14,281 nucleotides of DNA from JADFWK01 sp035527895 (GTDB lineage: Bacteria; Desulfobacterota; DSM-4660; Desulfatiglandales; B25-G16): assembly GCA_035527895.1 (NCBI GenBank), contig DATKZQ010000137.1, positions 1 to 14,281 of the forward strand. The letters run 5' to 3'. A program made the position numbers and the translations under genes. The notes beneath the pieces are model-generated. The model did no database searches, was not told the origin of the DNA, and saw only the letters and a list, made by a program, of their open reading frames with translations. The first letter of the stretch is position 1. Each line of letters begins with the position of its first letter. This document shows positions 1 to 6,153 of the stretch, piece after piece.

Positions 1-110
1 AGGCTCATATAGAATCGGACATTATCCTCAATTGCCTTTTTGGCCTGGCTACCATGCTGAAATCCCAGATCGTACGGTGCGCCACGTGCTGAAATAATCG
101 GTACCTTCAT
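1..110 (-). CDS. C45-family peptidase / acyltransferase, N-terminal fragment cut by window edge
   Basis: Only the first 36 or so codons are present; the gene runs off the left edge. The minus strand reads ATG at 110-108, preceded by a strong AAGGAGG (116-122) at good spacing, so this start is secure. The peptide begins MKVPIISARGAPYDLGFQHG and continues SQAKKAIEDNV. The pattern P-Y-(D/E)-(L/I)-G-x-Q-H-G near the N terminus is typical of the C45 family (acyl-CoA:6-aminopenicillanate acyltransferase-like Ntn hydrolases), where it precedes the autocatalytic Cys. That Cys would lie outside the window, so activity cannot be judged. The family hydrolyses or transfers amide-linked acyl groups; the substrate here is unknown. 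The family call rests on a short stretch and is moderately confident; that a gene starts here is very likely. Confidence 0.7.
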   Translation of the reverse strand, partial: MKVPIISARGAPYDLGFQHGSQAKKAIEDNVRFYMS

Positions 111-165
111 ATCTTCCTCCTTGCAGTTCTCATTCGGTAACCTCTGCCATGGGTAAATAGCTAAC

Positions 166-180
166 AACCACTGAGTGGTT
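166..180. promoter_or_regulatory. Perfect 6-bp palindrome upstream of the C45 gene
   Basis: AACCAC-TGA-GTGGTT is a perfect inverted repeat with a 3-base spacer, 56-70 bases upstream of the C45 start codon. It could be an operator or a small hairpin in the leader; nothing else supports a specific regulator, and chance is possible. Confidence 0.25.
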
Positions 181-216
181 TATTCGTCTTCCCCAGAATA
201 CCCTGCAGCGCACCGT

Positions 217-323
217 CGCCATAGCGGCTTTGGCGCGTCGCCGACTTGTCCAAGCGAAGCGTAGATTTATCCGCCTTTGGACTTGTCCGCCTGAACCATG
301 GCGGAGGCCCCGCTTTGCGGGGC
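217..323. repeat. Cluster of GC-rich hairpins and a short direct repeat (REP-like)
   Basis: Several structures are packed together. CGCCA (217-221) pairs with TGGCG (231-235). GACTTGTCC occurs twice in direct orientation (243-251 and 280-288). TCCGCC (286-291) pairs with GGCGGA (300-305). GCCCCGC-TTT-GCGGGGC (307-323) is a perfect 7-bp hairpin with a 3-base loop. No T-run follows the last hairpin, so it does not look like a terminator. TCCGCC/GGCGGA hairpins resemble dispersed intergenic palindromic repeats; whether this one is repeated elsewhere in the genome cannot be told from the window. Confidence 0.5.
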
Positions 324-593
324 TGCGGGGAGCTTCATTTTGTGATACGGGGCGCTAATTCATACTAAAGTGACAAAAGCTCGCTTCCTGGCGGGCCGAG
401 TATAGGAAGAGGCAGGCTCATGTGTCAAGGGGAAAACCCATAGTGCATAAGGTTGCCTGGGGTAGTTCGTTCAGCGAAGCACCCAAGAGATAAAGATTTT
501 CGAATCGACGCCGGCATGATACTCAGCCGAGGGTTAAGATCGGAGAAAGATGGGCTTCCGCGAGGTATTCTTCGAAAAGAAAGGCCATCATAT

Positions 594-1679
594 TCAAAGG
601 TCGGCTACGTTCCCGAAATATTCCTCCACAGCCGTTAAGGAGACCTCCTGGTATGGATAGAGAAAGCGCTTTTTATATTTTTGGATCCTTCTCAGGGAAT
701 CCTGCAGTCTCTCCTCAGGGATTTGCCCCCTGAGCACTTTATCTCTTATACCCTCTATGCTGGCAATCACAAGCTTTTGATTGCTGCAGATGAGCAAGAT
801 ATCAACGCCGGCCTTAAAGGCCTCTGCCGTGGCTTCGGGCAATTCCTTTTCTTTTGCTATCGCCCCCATCTCCAGGTCATCTGAGATGATCAGCCCGCCA
901 AAACTCATTTTTTCTCTCAAGAGTTTAGAAATAATGTTTCGGGAGAGCGTGGCTGGAACACCGGGCTCTAGAGCCGGATAAACGGCATGGGAGGTCATTA
1001 TGGCAGATACACGGGCCGTTACGGCAGCAGCAAAAGGAGGAAGGTGAATTGAATCCATTTCCTCAAGAGGAGCCTCAACAGTGGGGAGGTCCCGGTGGGG
1101 ATCCAGATTCGAACGGCCCAAACCGGGAAAGTGCTTGGCAACAGCCATTACGCCGCCTTGCTGCAAGGCTTTGATCACGATCTCCCCCAACCTGGCTACC
1201 ACCGAAGGGTCATGAGAAAAGGTGCGCCCCAGGAGGTGCGAGTCCATATCCGGTTGGGTTACATCCAAAACAGGGGCCAAATTCATGTTAAGCCCCACAA
1301 GAGTCATTTCTTTGGCGGTTATGCTGGCATAATGAAAGGCGCTTTTCTCTGGATTCGGGCTATTGCCTATAGCTTCATTCCCGGGGAACTGGGCAAAGGG
1401 CGGTTTCAGTCGCGCCACCCTGCCACCCTCTTGATCAATTGCCAGAAGCAACGGAAAACCGCTGTTTTCCATCGATACCTTCTGTAGATCTCTGCACAGC
1501 CGGGCCAATTGGAGGGGTTCTCTCACATTTCGCGAAAAAATAATGATGCCACCGAGGTGGTACCTTCTGATAAGATTCACGGTGTCTGCGTCAACTTCAG
1601 GACCTGCAAGGCCTGTTACGAAGAGCCGGCCAATGTTCTGAGTGAGCTCTGTAACATCAAGCGTGGGATTCATGATCAC
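594..1679 (-). CDS. nagZ: Beta-N-acetylhexosaminidase, NagZ-like (GH3)
   Basis: 361 residues, close to the usual length of bacterial NagZ. GH3 enzymes of this type remove the non-reducing beta-1,4 GlcNAc from cell-wall muropeptides or chitooligosaccharides, in the cytoplasm during peptidoglycan recycling. Visible landmarks are AIDQEGGRVARL (80-91), NLAPVLDV (133-140), GRTFSHDP (151-158), the KHFPG loop (182-186) with its Asp193-Pro-His195 dyad (D-x-H, the general acid/base pair of NagZ), and SDDLEM (266-271), which carries the nucleophile Asp. No signal peptide is evident, consistent with a cytoplasmic enzyme. The start is uncertain: GTG at 1679 or ATG two codons later at 1673; neither has a clear Shine-Dalgarno site, and a stop lies about 17 codons further upstream. 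It is divergent from the nucleotidyltransferase gene across 255 bases. Family assignment is firm; the exact substrate is inferred. Confidence 0.93.
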   Translation of the reverse strand: MIMNPTLDVTELTQNIGRLFVTGLAGPEVDADTVNLIRRYHLGGIIIFSRNVREPLQLARLCRDLQKVSMENSGFPLLLAIDQEGGRVARLKPPFAQFPGNEAIGNSPNPEKSAFHYASITAKEMTLVGLNMNLAPVLDVTQPDMDSHLLGRTFSHDPSVVARLGEIVIKALQQGGVMAVAKHFPGLGRSNLDPHRDLPTVEAPLEEMDSIHLPPFAAAVTARVSAIMTSHAVYPALEPGVPATLSRNIISKLLREKMSFGGLIISDDLEMGAIAKEKELPEATAEAFKAGVDILLICSNQKLVIASIEGIRDKVLRGQIPEERLQDSLRRIQKYKKRFLYPYQEVSLTAVEEYFGNVADL

Positions 1680-1934
1680 CGGTTTGTATGGTTCACTTGG
1701 TCTATCGGGCTTGCCGGGTTCTTTTCGGAGGCTTTAGCGTTTGTATTTGCCCGCGGTATGGAGTAAGTTCTCATCTTATAGAGTGGAGCTTTTCGATTAA
1801 TCGTGACTTGCCATGCTGCAAATCGATCTTTTTCTGCCGGGTAATCCCGGCACCAGATGAACATGAGAAACCCGATAAGCACCATTATTCATGTATAACG
1901 AGTTAAAGAGAATTGCAATCAAAAAGGCACGGCT
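1680..1934. promoter_or_regulatory. Divergent intergenic region between nagZ and the nucleotidyltransferase
   Basis: These 255 bases separate two outward-facing genes and so must hold promoters for both, or for whatever units they belong to. I could not pick out a convincing -35/-10 pair on either strand. Short open frames across it look like noise. Confidence 0.35.
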
Positions 1935-2846
1935 ATGAAAGCCATGATCCTCGCAGCCGGTGAAGGAACGAGACTGAAGCCTTTAACTGAAATATGTCCG
2001 AAAGCGCTGGTCCCCGTCGCTAACAAGCCGGTACTCGACAGGCTCATAACCTTTCTTATAAGCCATGGCGTTGAAGAGATAATAGTCAATGCCCATCATC
2101 ACTATCAGAAGGTGGTCGATTACCTGAAAGGTGACAATGAATTCGGCGCACCGGTGGAGGTCAGGGTCGAAAAGAAGATCCTGGGCACCGGCGGTGGCAT
2201 CAAGAATACCCGGGGTTTTTGGGATCAAGGCCCCTTTATCGTCATCAATGGCGATATCTTGACCGACATCGACCTGCGAAAGGTTTACGACTACCACCTG
2301 AAACGGGAAAATCTCCTTACCCTGGTACTCCATGACTTCCCCGTGCACAATAAGATCATGGTAGACGATGACATGAATATTCTTGCAATTGAGAGAGGTA
2401 CGAACGTGAAAGGGGCACTGGCCTTTACCGGCATCCAGGTAATGAACCCTGAGGTACTCGAGCTTATGCCTGAAAACCGAAACCATAGTATAATACGTTG
2501 CTATAAAAGGCTCATACATGAGGCAAGGCCTATCAGGGGTTACCGGGCTACCGGGCACAGCTGGTTTGATATAGGCACGATACCCGATTATTTGCGGTCG
2601 AATCGGCATTTTGTGCCAGACCACAAGGTAGCTGTTGACTCTGAGTGCCACATAGACCCTGATGCAACCCTGGCAGAATGGGCGGTCCTCGGGAAGAGGT
2701 GTACCGTTGAAAAGGGTGCCCTCGTGGAGAGGTCGGTTCTCTGGTCTGATGTGATTGTGAGAGAGGGAGTCAGGGTAATCGACAGTGTTGTCGCATCGGG
2801 GATTATTGTGGAGACGGACCTTATTGGCGCTGTTGCGGTGGGATAA
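1935..2846 (+). CDS. Sugar-1-phosphate nucleotidyltransferase (MurU / mannose-1-P guanylyltransferase type)
   Basis: 303 residues. The enzyme joins an NTP to a sugar 1-phosphate, giving an NDP-sugar and pyrophosphate. The Rossmann-like nucleotidyltransferase fold is shown by LAAGEGTRLKPLT (6-18, nucleotide loop), PKALVPV (22-28), ILGTGGGI (82-89) and the metal-binding NGD (105-107). The last 70 or so residues (about 230-300) read like hexapeptide-repeat left-handed beta-helix, which GDP-mannose pyrophosphorylase-like proteins carry but classical Pseudomonas MurU (about 220 residues) lacks. The start ATG has a weak AAAGG upstream. Followed, after a 631-base gap, by an AmgK-like kinase, with NagZ divergent on the other side. 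That context favours a MurNAc/GlcNAc-1-phosphate uridylyltransferase in wall recycling, but GDP-mannose or heptose chemistry is a real alternative, so no symbol is given. Confidence 0.88.
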   Translation: MKAMILAAGEGTRLKPLTEICPKALVPVANKPVLDRLITFLISHGVEEIIVNAHHHYQKVVDYLKGDNEFGAPVEVRVEKKILGTGGGIKNTRGFWDQGPFIVINGDILTDIDLRKVYDYHLKRENLLTLVLHDFPVHNKIMVDDDMNILAIERGTNVKGALAFTGIQVMNPEVLELMPENRNHSIIRCYKRLIHEARPIRGYRATGHSWFDIGTIPDYLRSNRHFVPDHKVAVDSECHIDPDATLAEWAVLGKRCTVEKGALVERSVLWSDVIVREGVRVIDSVVASGIIVETDLIGAVAVG

Positions 2847-2949
2847 CCTTTATTCTAAGGCGTGAAACCGAGTGCTTTGGGCGTGGTCAGAGTTACTAAG
2901 CAGAACATAGTATTGTTTGCATTGGACATAGCCGACGAGGTTGTGGGAT

Positions 2950-3181
2950 GGTCATAAGGTCTTTTCTTCTGTTCCAAGGCTCCCGGCTTGGTCTTTTCTA
3001 CGACGTATCAACGGGGGAGTCCCGCCCGCCTCGCCTGAGCGGCTCGCGATGGCGGGCAGGCTTGCCCCCTCCGCATTCTCTCCCACTCCTTTGGAGCGGG
3101 AGAGCTGCGGCTTCCCCCACTGATACGCCGTGAAAAGAACAGCGGCCTCCCACCAGTCACAGCAGAAATAACCTTATGACC
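2950..3181. mobile_element. MITE-like palindromic element, about 232 bp, non-coding
   Basis: The ends are perfect 11-bp inverted repeats: GGTCATAAGGT (2950-2960) and ACCTTATGACC (3171-3181). The inverted similarity continues inward for about 70 bases at roughly 70 percent by eye, including TCTTTTC/GAAAAGA and CGTATCA (3004-3010)/TGATACG (3121-3127), then G-rich/C-rich blocks. The core holds two more hairpins: GCCCGCC-TCGC (3024-3034) with GCGA-(T)-GGCGGGC (3046-3057), and CTCTCCC-(A)-CTCC (3078-3089) with GGAG-(C)-GGGAGAG (3093-3104) around a TTT loop. No transposase is encoded; open frames across it are by-products of the palindrome. I saw no clear target-site duplication. A non-autonomous transposable element or a large intergenic palindromic repeat are both possible. 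Confidence 0.6.
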
Positions 3182-3252
3182 CTACCGGAAGTGCAGAGTA
3201 TTTGATACTCTCAGTAGTAATTGGCTCTGCCTGAAGGTAACAGGAGCATTGG

Positions 3253-3381
3253 TGGAGTATTGGAGTATTGATCTCGGGGGCAAAGGGATATGTGGGCCTT
3301 GGAAGCTACCAGAATCTGTTGAAGATGCGCACTATAACCCTGTTTTCCATTATTCCATTACTCCATTATTCCATTACTCCA
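3253..3381. repeat. Short tandem repeats TGGAGTAT (x2) and TCCATTAY (x4)
   Basis: TGGAGTAT occurs twice in tandem at 3253-3268. From 3346 the 8-base unit TCCATTAT/TCCATTAC alternates four times to 3377 and ends with TCCA (3378-3381). The two arrays are partly complementary, so a long weak hairpin is possible. The units are too short and have no spacers, so this is not a CRISPR array. It lies in the non-coding gap before the kinase gene. Confidence 0.6.
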
Positions 3382-3477
3382 GAAAAAATTTGGCATGATT
3401 GACAATCTTCATAAACCCCCTTTGGAGGCAGATCAAGGGCACGTCCTTTGGGCGCTGATTCTTTACTGTTTTAAAAG

Positions 3478-4503
3478 ATGAACCTGGAAGAATTCGTAAG
3501 AACCTACCTGGATGAGATCTCTCTTGCCTATAGCGCGTTTACATGTGAAAGGGTGCCTGCCGATGGGTCACGGAGGTTTTTTTATCGCCTCAGCAATGAT
3601 CAGGTCTCGTATATAGTAATGGCGAATCCACCAGGGGATGAAAACGTAAAAAGGGAAAACTATTCATACCTGAAGATAGGCAGCCACCTCCATGGGAAAG
3701 GAATACCGGTGCCCGCAATGTACCGATATGATCTCGATAATGGCTGGTTTATCATGGAGGATCTGGGGCGGAGGAATCTTCAGGAGGTTGCTCTCAGTTC
3801 AGATGATCACATGGATCTGTACAGAACGGTCATTGAACTCCTGATAAGGATTCAACTTGTCGGGAGAGAGGGCTTTGATCCCGGATGGTGTTATCATACT
3901 CAAACATATGACAGGGTTCTGATGGAGAGATTTGAGTCCGATTATTTTCGTACGTATTTTCTGCAGGGGCTTCTCGGGCTCAAGGAAGATCTCTCCTATT
4001 TAAGATTTTGCTTTGAACACCTTTCATATCATGCCTCTCTGGCAGACAAGGATTTCGTTCTCTACCGGGATTTCCAATCCAGAAACCTCATCGTAAACGG
4101 TGATAGAATTGGAGTGGTAGATTGGCAAGGGGCCCGCTTGGGGCCTCTCCAATATGACCTTGCCTCCCTGTTGATTGATCCCTATGTCGGATTAACGGAA
4201 GATGATAGAATGGGTCTATACAACTACTATGTAGAAATCCTTGAGCAGCGTCTTCCCGGGAGTGCCGCCGGTTTTACCAGATATTACCCATACCTCGCCC
4301 TACAGAGGAATCTCCAAATATTGGGTGCCTTCTCATACTTGAGTGAGGTCCAGGGGAAGAAACAATTTCTCGAGTATGTCCAGCCTGCACTGGGATCGCT
4401 GAGGGGAATTTTAGAGGAATGTGATGAAACCGAACTGTCTCCTTTAAGGAGTTTGGTGTTGGAAATCCAAGAGGACGGAGTTCTGATGAAAAAATTTCGC
4501 TAG
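3478..4503 (+). CDS. AmgK-like sugar kinase, aminoglycoside phosphotransferase (APH) fold
   Basis: 341 residues, matching the length of AmgK, the anomeric MurNAc/GlcNAc kinase of Pseudomonas wall recycling. The N-lobe shows ADGSRRFFYRL (28-38) followed by a core strand with IVMANPP, as in AmgK-type proteins, and IMEDLG (92-97) at the hinge. The C-lobe has YRDFQSRN (196-203), the Brenner-type catalytic loop with Asp198 and Asn203, and VVDWQGARLGPLQYDLASL (213-231), whose Asp215 would bind Mg2+. Tyr196 replaces the usual His of HRD. The kinase would make sugar 1-phosphate for the upstream nucleotidyltransferase. Start: ATG at 3478 with an in-frame TAA two codons before it, so it cannot extend further; the ribosome site is weak (AAAAG). 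Other APH-fold kinases cannot be excluded. Antibiotic resistance is unlikely given the neighbours. Confidence 0.85.
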   Translation: MNLEEFVRTYLDEISLAYSAFTCERVPADGSRRFFYRLSNDQVSYIVMANPPGDENVKRENYSYLKIGSHLHGKGIPVPAMYRYDLDNGWFIMEDLGRRNLQEVALSSDDHMDLYRTVIELLIRIQLVGREGFDPGWCYHTQTYDRVLMERFESDYFRTYFLQGLLGLKEDLSYLRFCFEHLSYHASLADKDFVLYRDFQSRNLIVNGDRIGVVDWQGARLGPLQYDLASLLIDPYVGLTEDDRMGLYNYYVEILEQRLPGSAAGFTRYYPYLALQRNLQILGAFSYLSEVQGKKQFLEYVQPALGSLRGILEECDETELSPLRSLVLEIQEDGVLMKKFR

Positions 4504-4592
4504 AATCCCTTGATGCAATACGACCGGATACCTATTTTAGTTTAAGGAAATCGGATTCGCTTATGTGAAAGAGCAGCTGTGAGGAATGGAGT

Positions 4593-4883
4593 ATGGCCAG
4601 AAAGGTCCTGTTTGAGCACGGTGCTATGGTGAGAAGCCTCACCGGTCATAAGGGTTTGATTATCTCAAGGAAGGACTATGAAGAGATAAGGGGGAAGGTG
4701 AAACAGGGTAACAAGCCCGGTCACTTCTTTGCTTCTGGATGTTGCGAGAACATCGATTACGTGCAGCACGTTCCGGTGTTTTTCGAAGATGGAACGTACG
4801 ACATCATGAAATCGATGAATATAAGAAACCTGGAAGGTGGCCCAAAAGAAGAAAGGGCGAAACTGGAGACAATGCTAAAGTAG
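4593..4883 (+). CDS. Small protein of unknown function, 96 residues
   Basis: I do not recognise the family. The protein starts MARKVLFEHGAMVRSLTGHK, is soluble-looking with no membrane segment or signal peptide, and is rich in charged residues. A Gly-Cys-Cys at about residues 49-51 follows a His-Phe-Phe and precedes an acidic stretch and a basic C terminus; the two adjacent Cys could bind a metal or form a disulfide, but nothing proves it. Start ATG at 4593 has GAGG (4581-4584) eight bases upstream and GGAG closer in, so translation is plausible. It is the first gene of the plus-strand run leading to the redox genes, 89 bases after the kinase. Codon pattern and length support a real gene. Confidence 0.6.
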   Translation: MARKVLFEHGAMVRSLTGHKGLIISRKDYEEIRGKVKQGNKPGHFFASGCCENIDYVQHVPVFFEDGTYDIMKSMNIRNLEGGPKEERAKLETMLK

Positions 4884-5039
4884 TATTTGGTTTAGGGGGC
4901 ATTGTGCGGCCCTCTTGCCCGTGACAATTTGCATCAGGATTTTCCGTAAGCAAGTGCGGCGGTTACCGGTTGCCACGAATTCGACGACCTCGAGTTTTAT
5001 CAGGAGACTGCTGGGGGCAGACAGTGGAAAGAATAAATC

Positions 5040-5464
5040 TTGTCCATCGAGGATTTTGTTGTCGCAGTAAAGGCCACCACTATTAAAGGAATCAAGATGA
5101 TGCGGATGCTGGTAATCCGTGGTGAGGGGTAAAGAGATGTTACATCTATGGCCCATAAACTCGGTTTTGAGGCATCCTCTACCGAGTTCTGAGCGACGGT
5201 TTTTCGGATCGGGAGATCAAGAGGTCAGAGCTTTTGCAACTCATGGCCAGGAATCAGGCCTTTTTGCTCTTGGATGAACCGGAATCGGACGTTAATCTGG
5301 AAAACAGTCCAAAAAAGAGCTTGAAAAAGGTAATCGGATATTTGACAATTCTAAATGGGGACCAAGGGCATACTGTTAGCGCGGGGAGCTTCACTGCAGT
5401 GCCTGCAGGAGCTGTTTATGAAACAGTGCCTCACGAAAGCCGCTTTAGTCTCTTTAGTTACTGA
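5040..5464 (+). pseudogene. Decayed sufC-like ABC ATPase remnant with a cupin-like tail
   Basis: SufC is the ATPase of the SUF Fe-S cluster machinery. Three segments in three different frames line up in order with the anaerobe/archaeal type of SufC. Frame at 5040-5129: LSIEDFVVAVKATTIKGIKM (continuing MRMLVI), resembling the RPP-x-IKG-x-K region. Frame at 5137-5190: DVTSMAHKLGFEAS. Frame at 5171-5310: GFSDREIKRSELLQLMAR (198 onward of 5xxx numbering, at 5198-5251), degenerate signature motif normally GFSGGE, then LLLDEPESDVNLEN (Walker B and D-loop, normally DEPESGVDLEN). Two frameshifts, TGA and TAA stops, a lost Gly-Gly in the signature and no clear Walker A mark it as broken. From about 5310 the frame changes character to a cupin-like C-terminal half (GSFTAVPAGAVYETVPHES) ending at 5464, suggesting a deletion joined two gene remnants. 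Family call from visible motifs; the fusion history is inference. Confidence 0.65.
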
Positions 5465-5542
5465 ATGAGCGCTGTATGGTATGCGTGCGGACCCTTTTGA
5501 GCGATGCAAACTAATTCACCCTTAACAAAGGAGGAAAAGGAG

Positions 5543-5923
5543 ATGACAGAGAGATTGCAGGTTTACAAATGTGAAGTCTGCGGAAACATAGTAGAGGTTC
5601 TCCACGAAGGGGCAGGTGAGCTCGTGTGCTGTGGAGAGCCGATGAAACTTCTCGTGGAGGGCTCGGTGGATGCTGCCAAAGAGAAGCATGTTCCGGTGAT
5701 CGAGAAGACTGCAAAGGGGATCAGGGTCAAGGTCGGCAGCGTCCCACATCCCATGGAGGAAAAGCATTACATTGAGTGGATCGAACTCATTGCTAACGGC
5801 AAGGCATACCGTCAGTTCCTGAAACCAGGGGATGCCCCGGAAGCAACGTTTGTTATCGACGCACAACAGGTAACGGCTCGAGAGCATTGCAATCTGCACG
5901 GGCTGTGGAAGGCCCAATCGTGA
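5543..5923 (+). CDS. dfx: Desulfoferrodoxin (superoxide reductase, neelaredoxin plus desulforedoxin domains)
   Basis: 126 residues, the canonical length for class I desulfoferrodoxin. It reduces superoxide to hydrogen peroxide in the cytoplasm, fed by rubredoxin or similar donors. N-terminal desulforedoxin FeS4 site: Cys10-x-x-Cys13 and Cys29-Cys30. C-terminal catalytic Fe site: His49, His69, His75, His119 and Cys116, with the family Glu47-Lys48 pair beside the iron; all are present. An in-frame ATG exists at 5504, but GGAGGA (5530-5535) lies 7 bases before ATG 5543 and the protein from there matches family length, so 5543 is chosen. No rubredoxin gene is adjacent, unlike in many sulfate reducers. 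230 bases follow before korA, containing an ATCGGG/CCCGAT inverted repeat (6056-6083) without a T-run. Confidence 0.97.
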   Translation: MTERLQVYKCEVCGNIVEVLHEGAGELVCCGEPMKLLVEGSVDAAKEKHVPVIEKTAKGIRVKVGSVPHPMEEKHYIEWIELIANGKAYRQFLKPGDAPEATFVIDAQQVTAREHCNLHGLWKAQS

Positions 5924-6153
5924 GTTTGTGCGAATAGGCCAAAGAAACTTACAAGAGTTTGTACCATAGGCCCCCGTTGCACCTGGCAAGGGCTCTTCAG
6001 AACTTACGTGCATGAGGTGGATGATCTACAATGAGAGCAATCACCATGCGGTCTTATCGGGTAGGAAGTTTTGAATTCCCGATGGGGCTGCATGGTTTTT
6101 TGGCAAGAGCGTCTTGACGTGCGACGCGGTAGGGCTGGAATGGGGAGCATGAG

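Larger units (their letters stand above)
111..593. other. Gene-poor stretch between the C45 gene and nagZ
   Basis: I see no convincing coding region in these 483 bases: short open frames (such as 453-638) lack a ribosome binding site and recognisable protein sequence. The stretch holds the 5' leader of the minus-strand C45 gene, a small palindrome at 166-180 and GC-rich hairpins at 217-323. From about 350 to 593 I see nothing specific. No clear terminator for the nagZ gene, which ends at 594 on the minus strand, was found. Confidence 0.6.
2847..3477. other. 631-base non-coding gap between nucleotidyltransferase and kinase genes
   Basis: No gene was found here. It contains the palindromic element at 2950-3181 and the short tandem repeats at 3253-3381. 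A TTGACA at 3399-3404 has no matching -10 at normal spacing. The bases just before the kinase start (about 3440-3477) show no strong ribosome binding site. The gap interrupts what may once have been a tight two-gene unit. Confidence 0.6.

Noticed and set aside
307..323. Perfect GC-rich hairpin considered as a terminator
   Set aside because: No T-run follows on either strand; grouped with the REP-like hairpins instead.
453..638. Open frame of 61 codons overlapping the nagZ end
   Set aside because: No ribosome binding site, no family resemblance, and it runs antisense into nagZ.
1983..2651. Long open frame (222 codons) on the minus strand
   Set aside because: It lies wholly inside the nucleotidyltransferase gene, which has clear motifs on the plus strand; no ribosome site or recognisable protein.
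2941..3133. Overlapping plus-strand open frames of about 60 codons
   Set aside because: They fall inside the palindromic element, are Pro/Arg-rich by base composition and lack ribosome sites.
3346..3381. Possible CRISPR repeats
   Set aside because: The unit is 8 bases in direct tandem with no spacers.
4875..5156. Minus-strand open frame of 93 codons
   Set aside because: It is antisense to the sufC remnant, has no ribosome site, and shows no recognisable motifs.
5168..5170. TGA within the sufC-like region considered as another selenocysteine codon
   Set aside because: Flanking SufC similarity changes frame there and no Cys is expected at that position, so it reads as decay.
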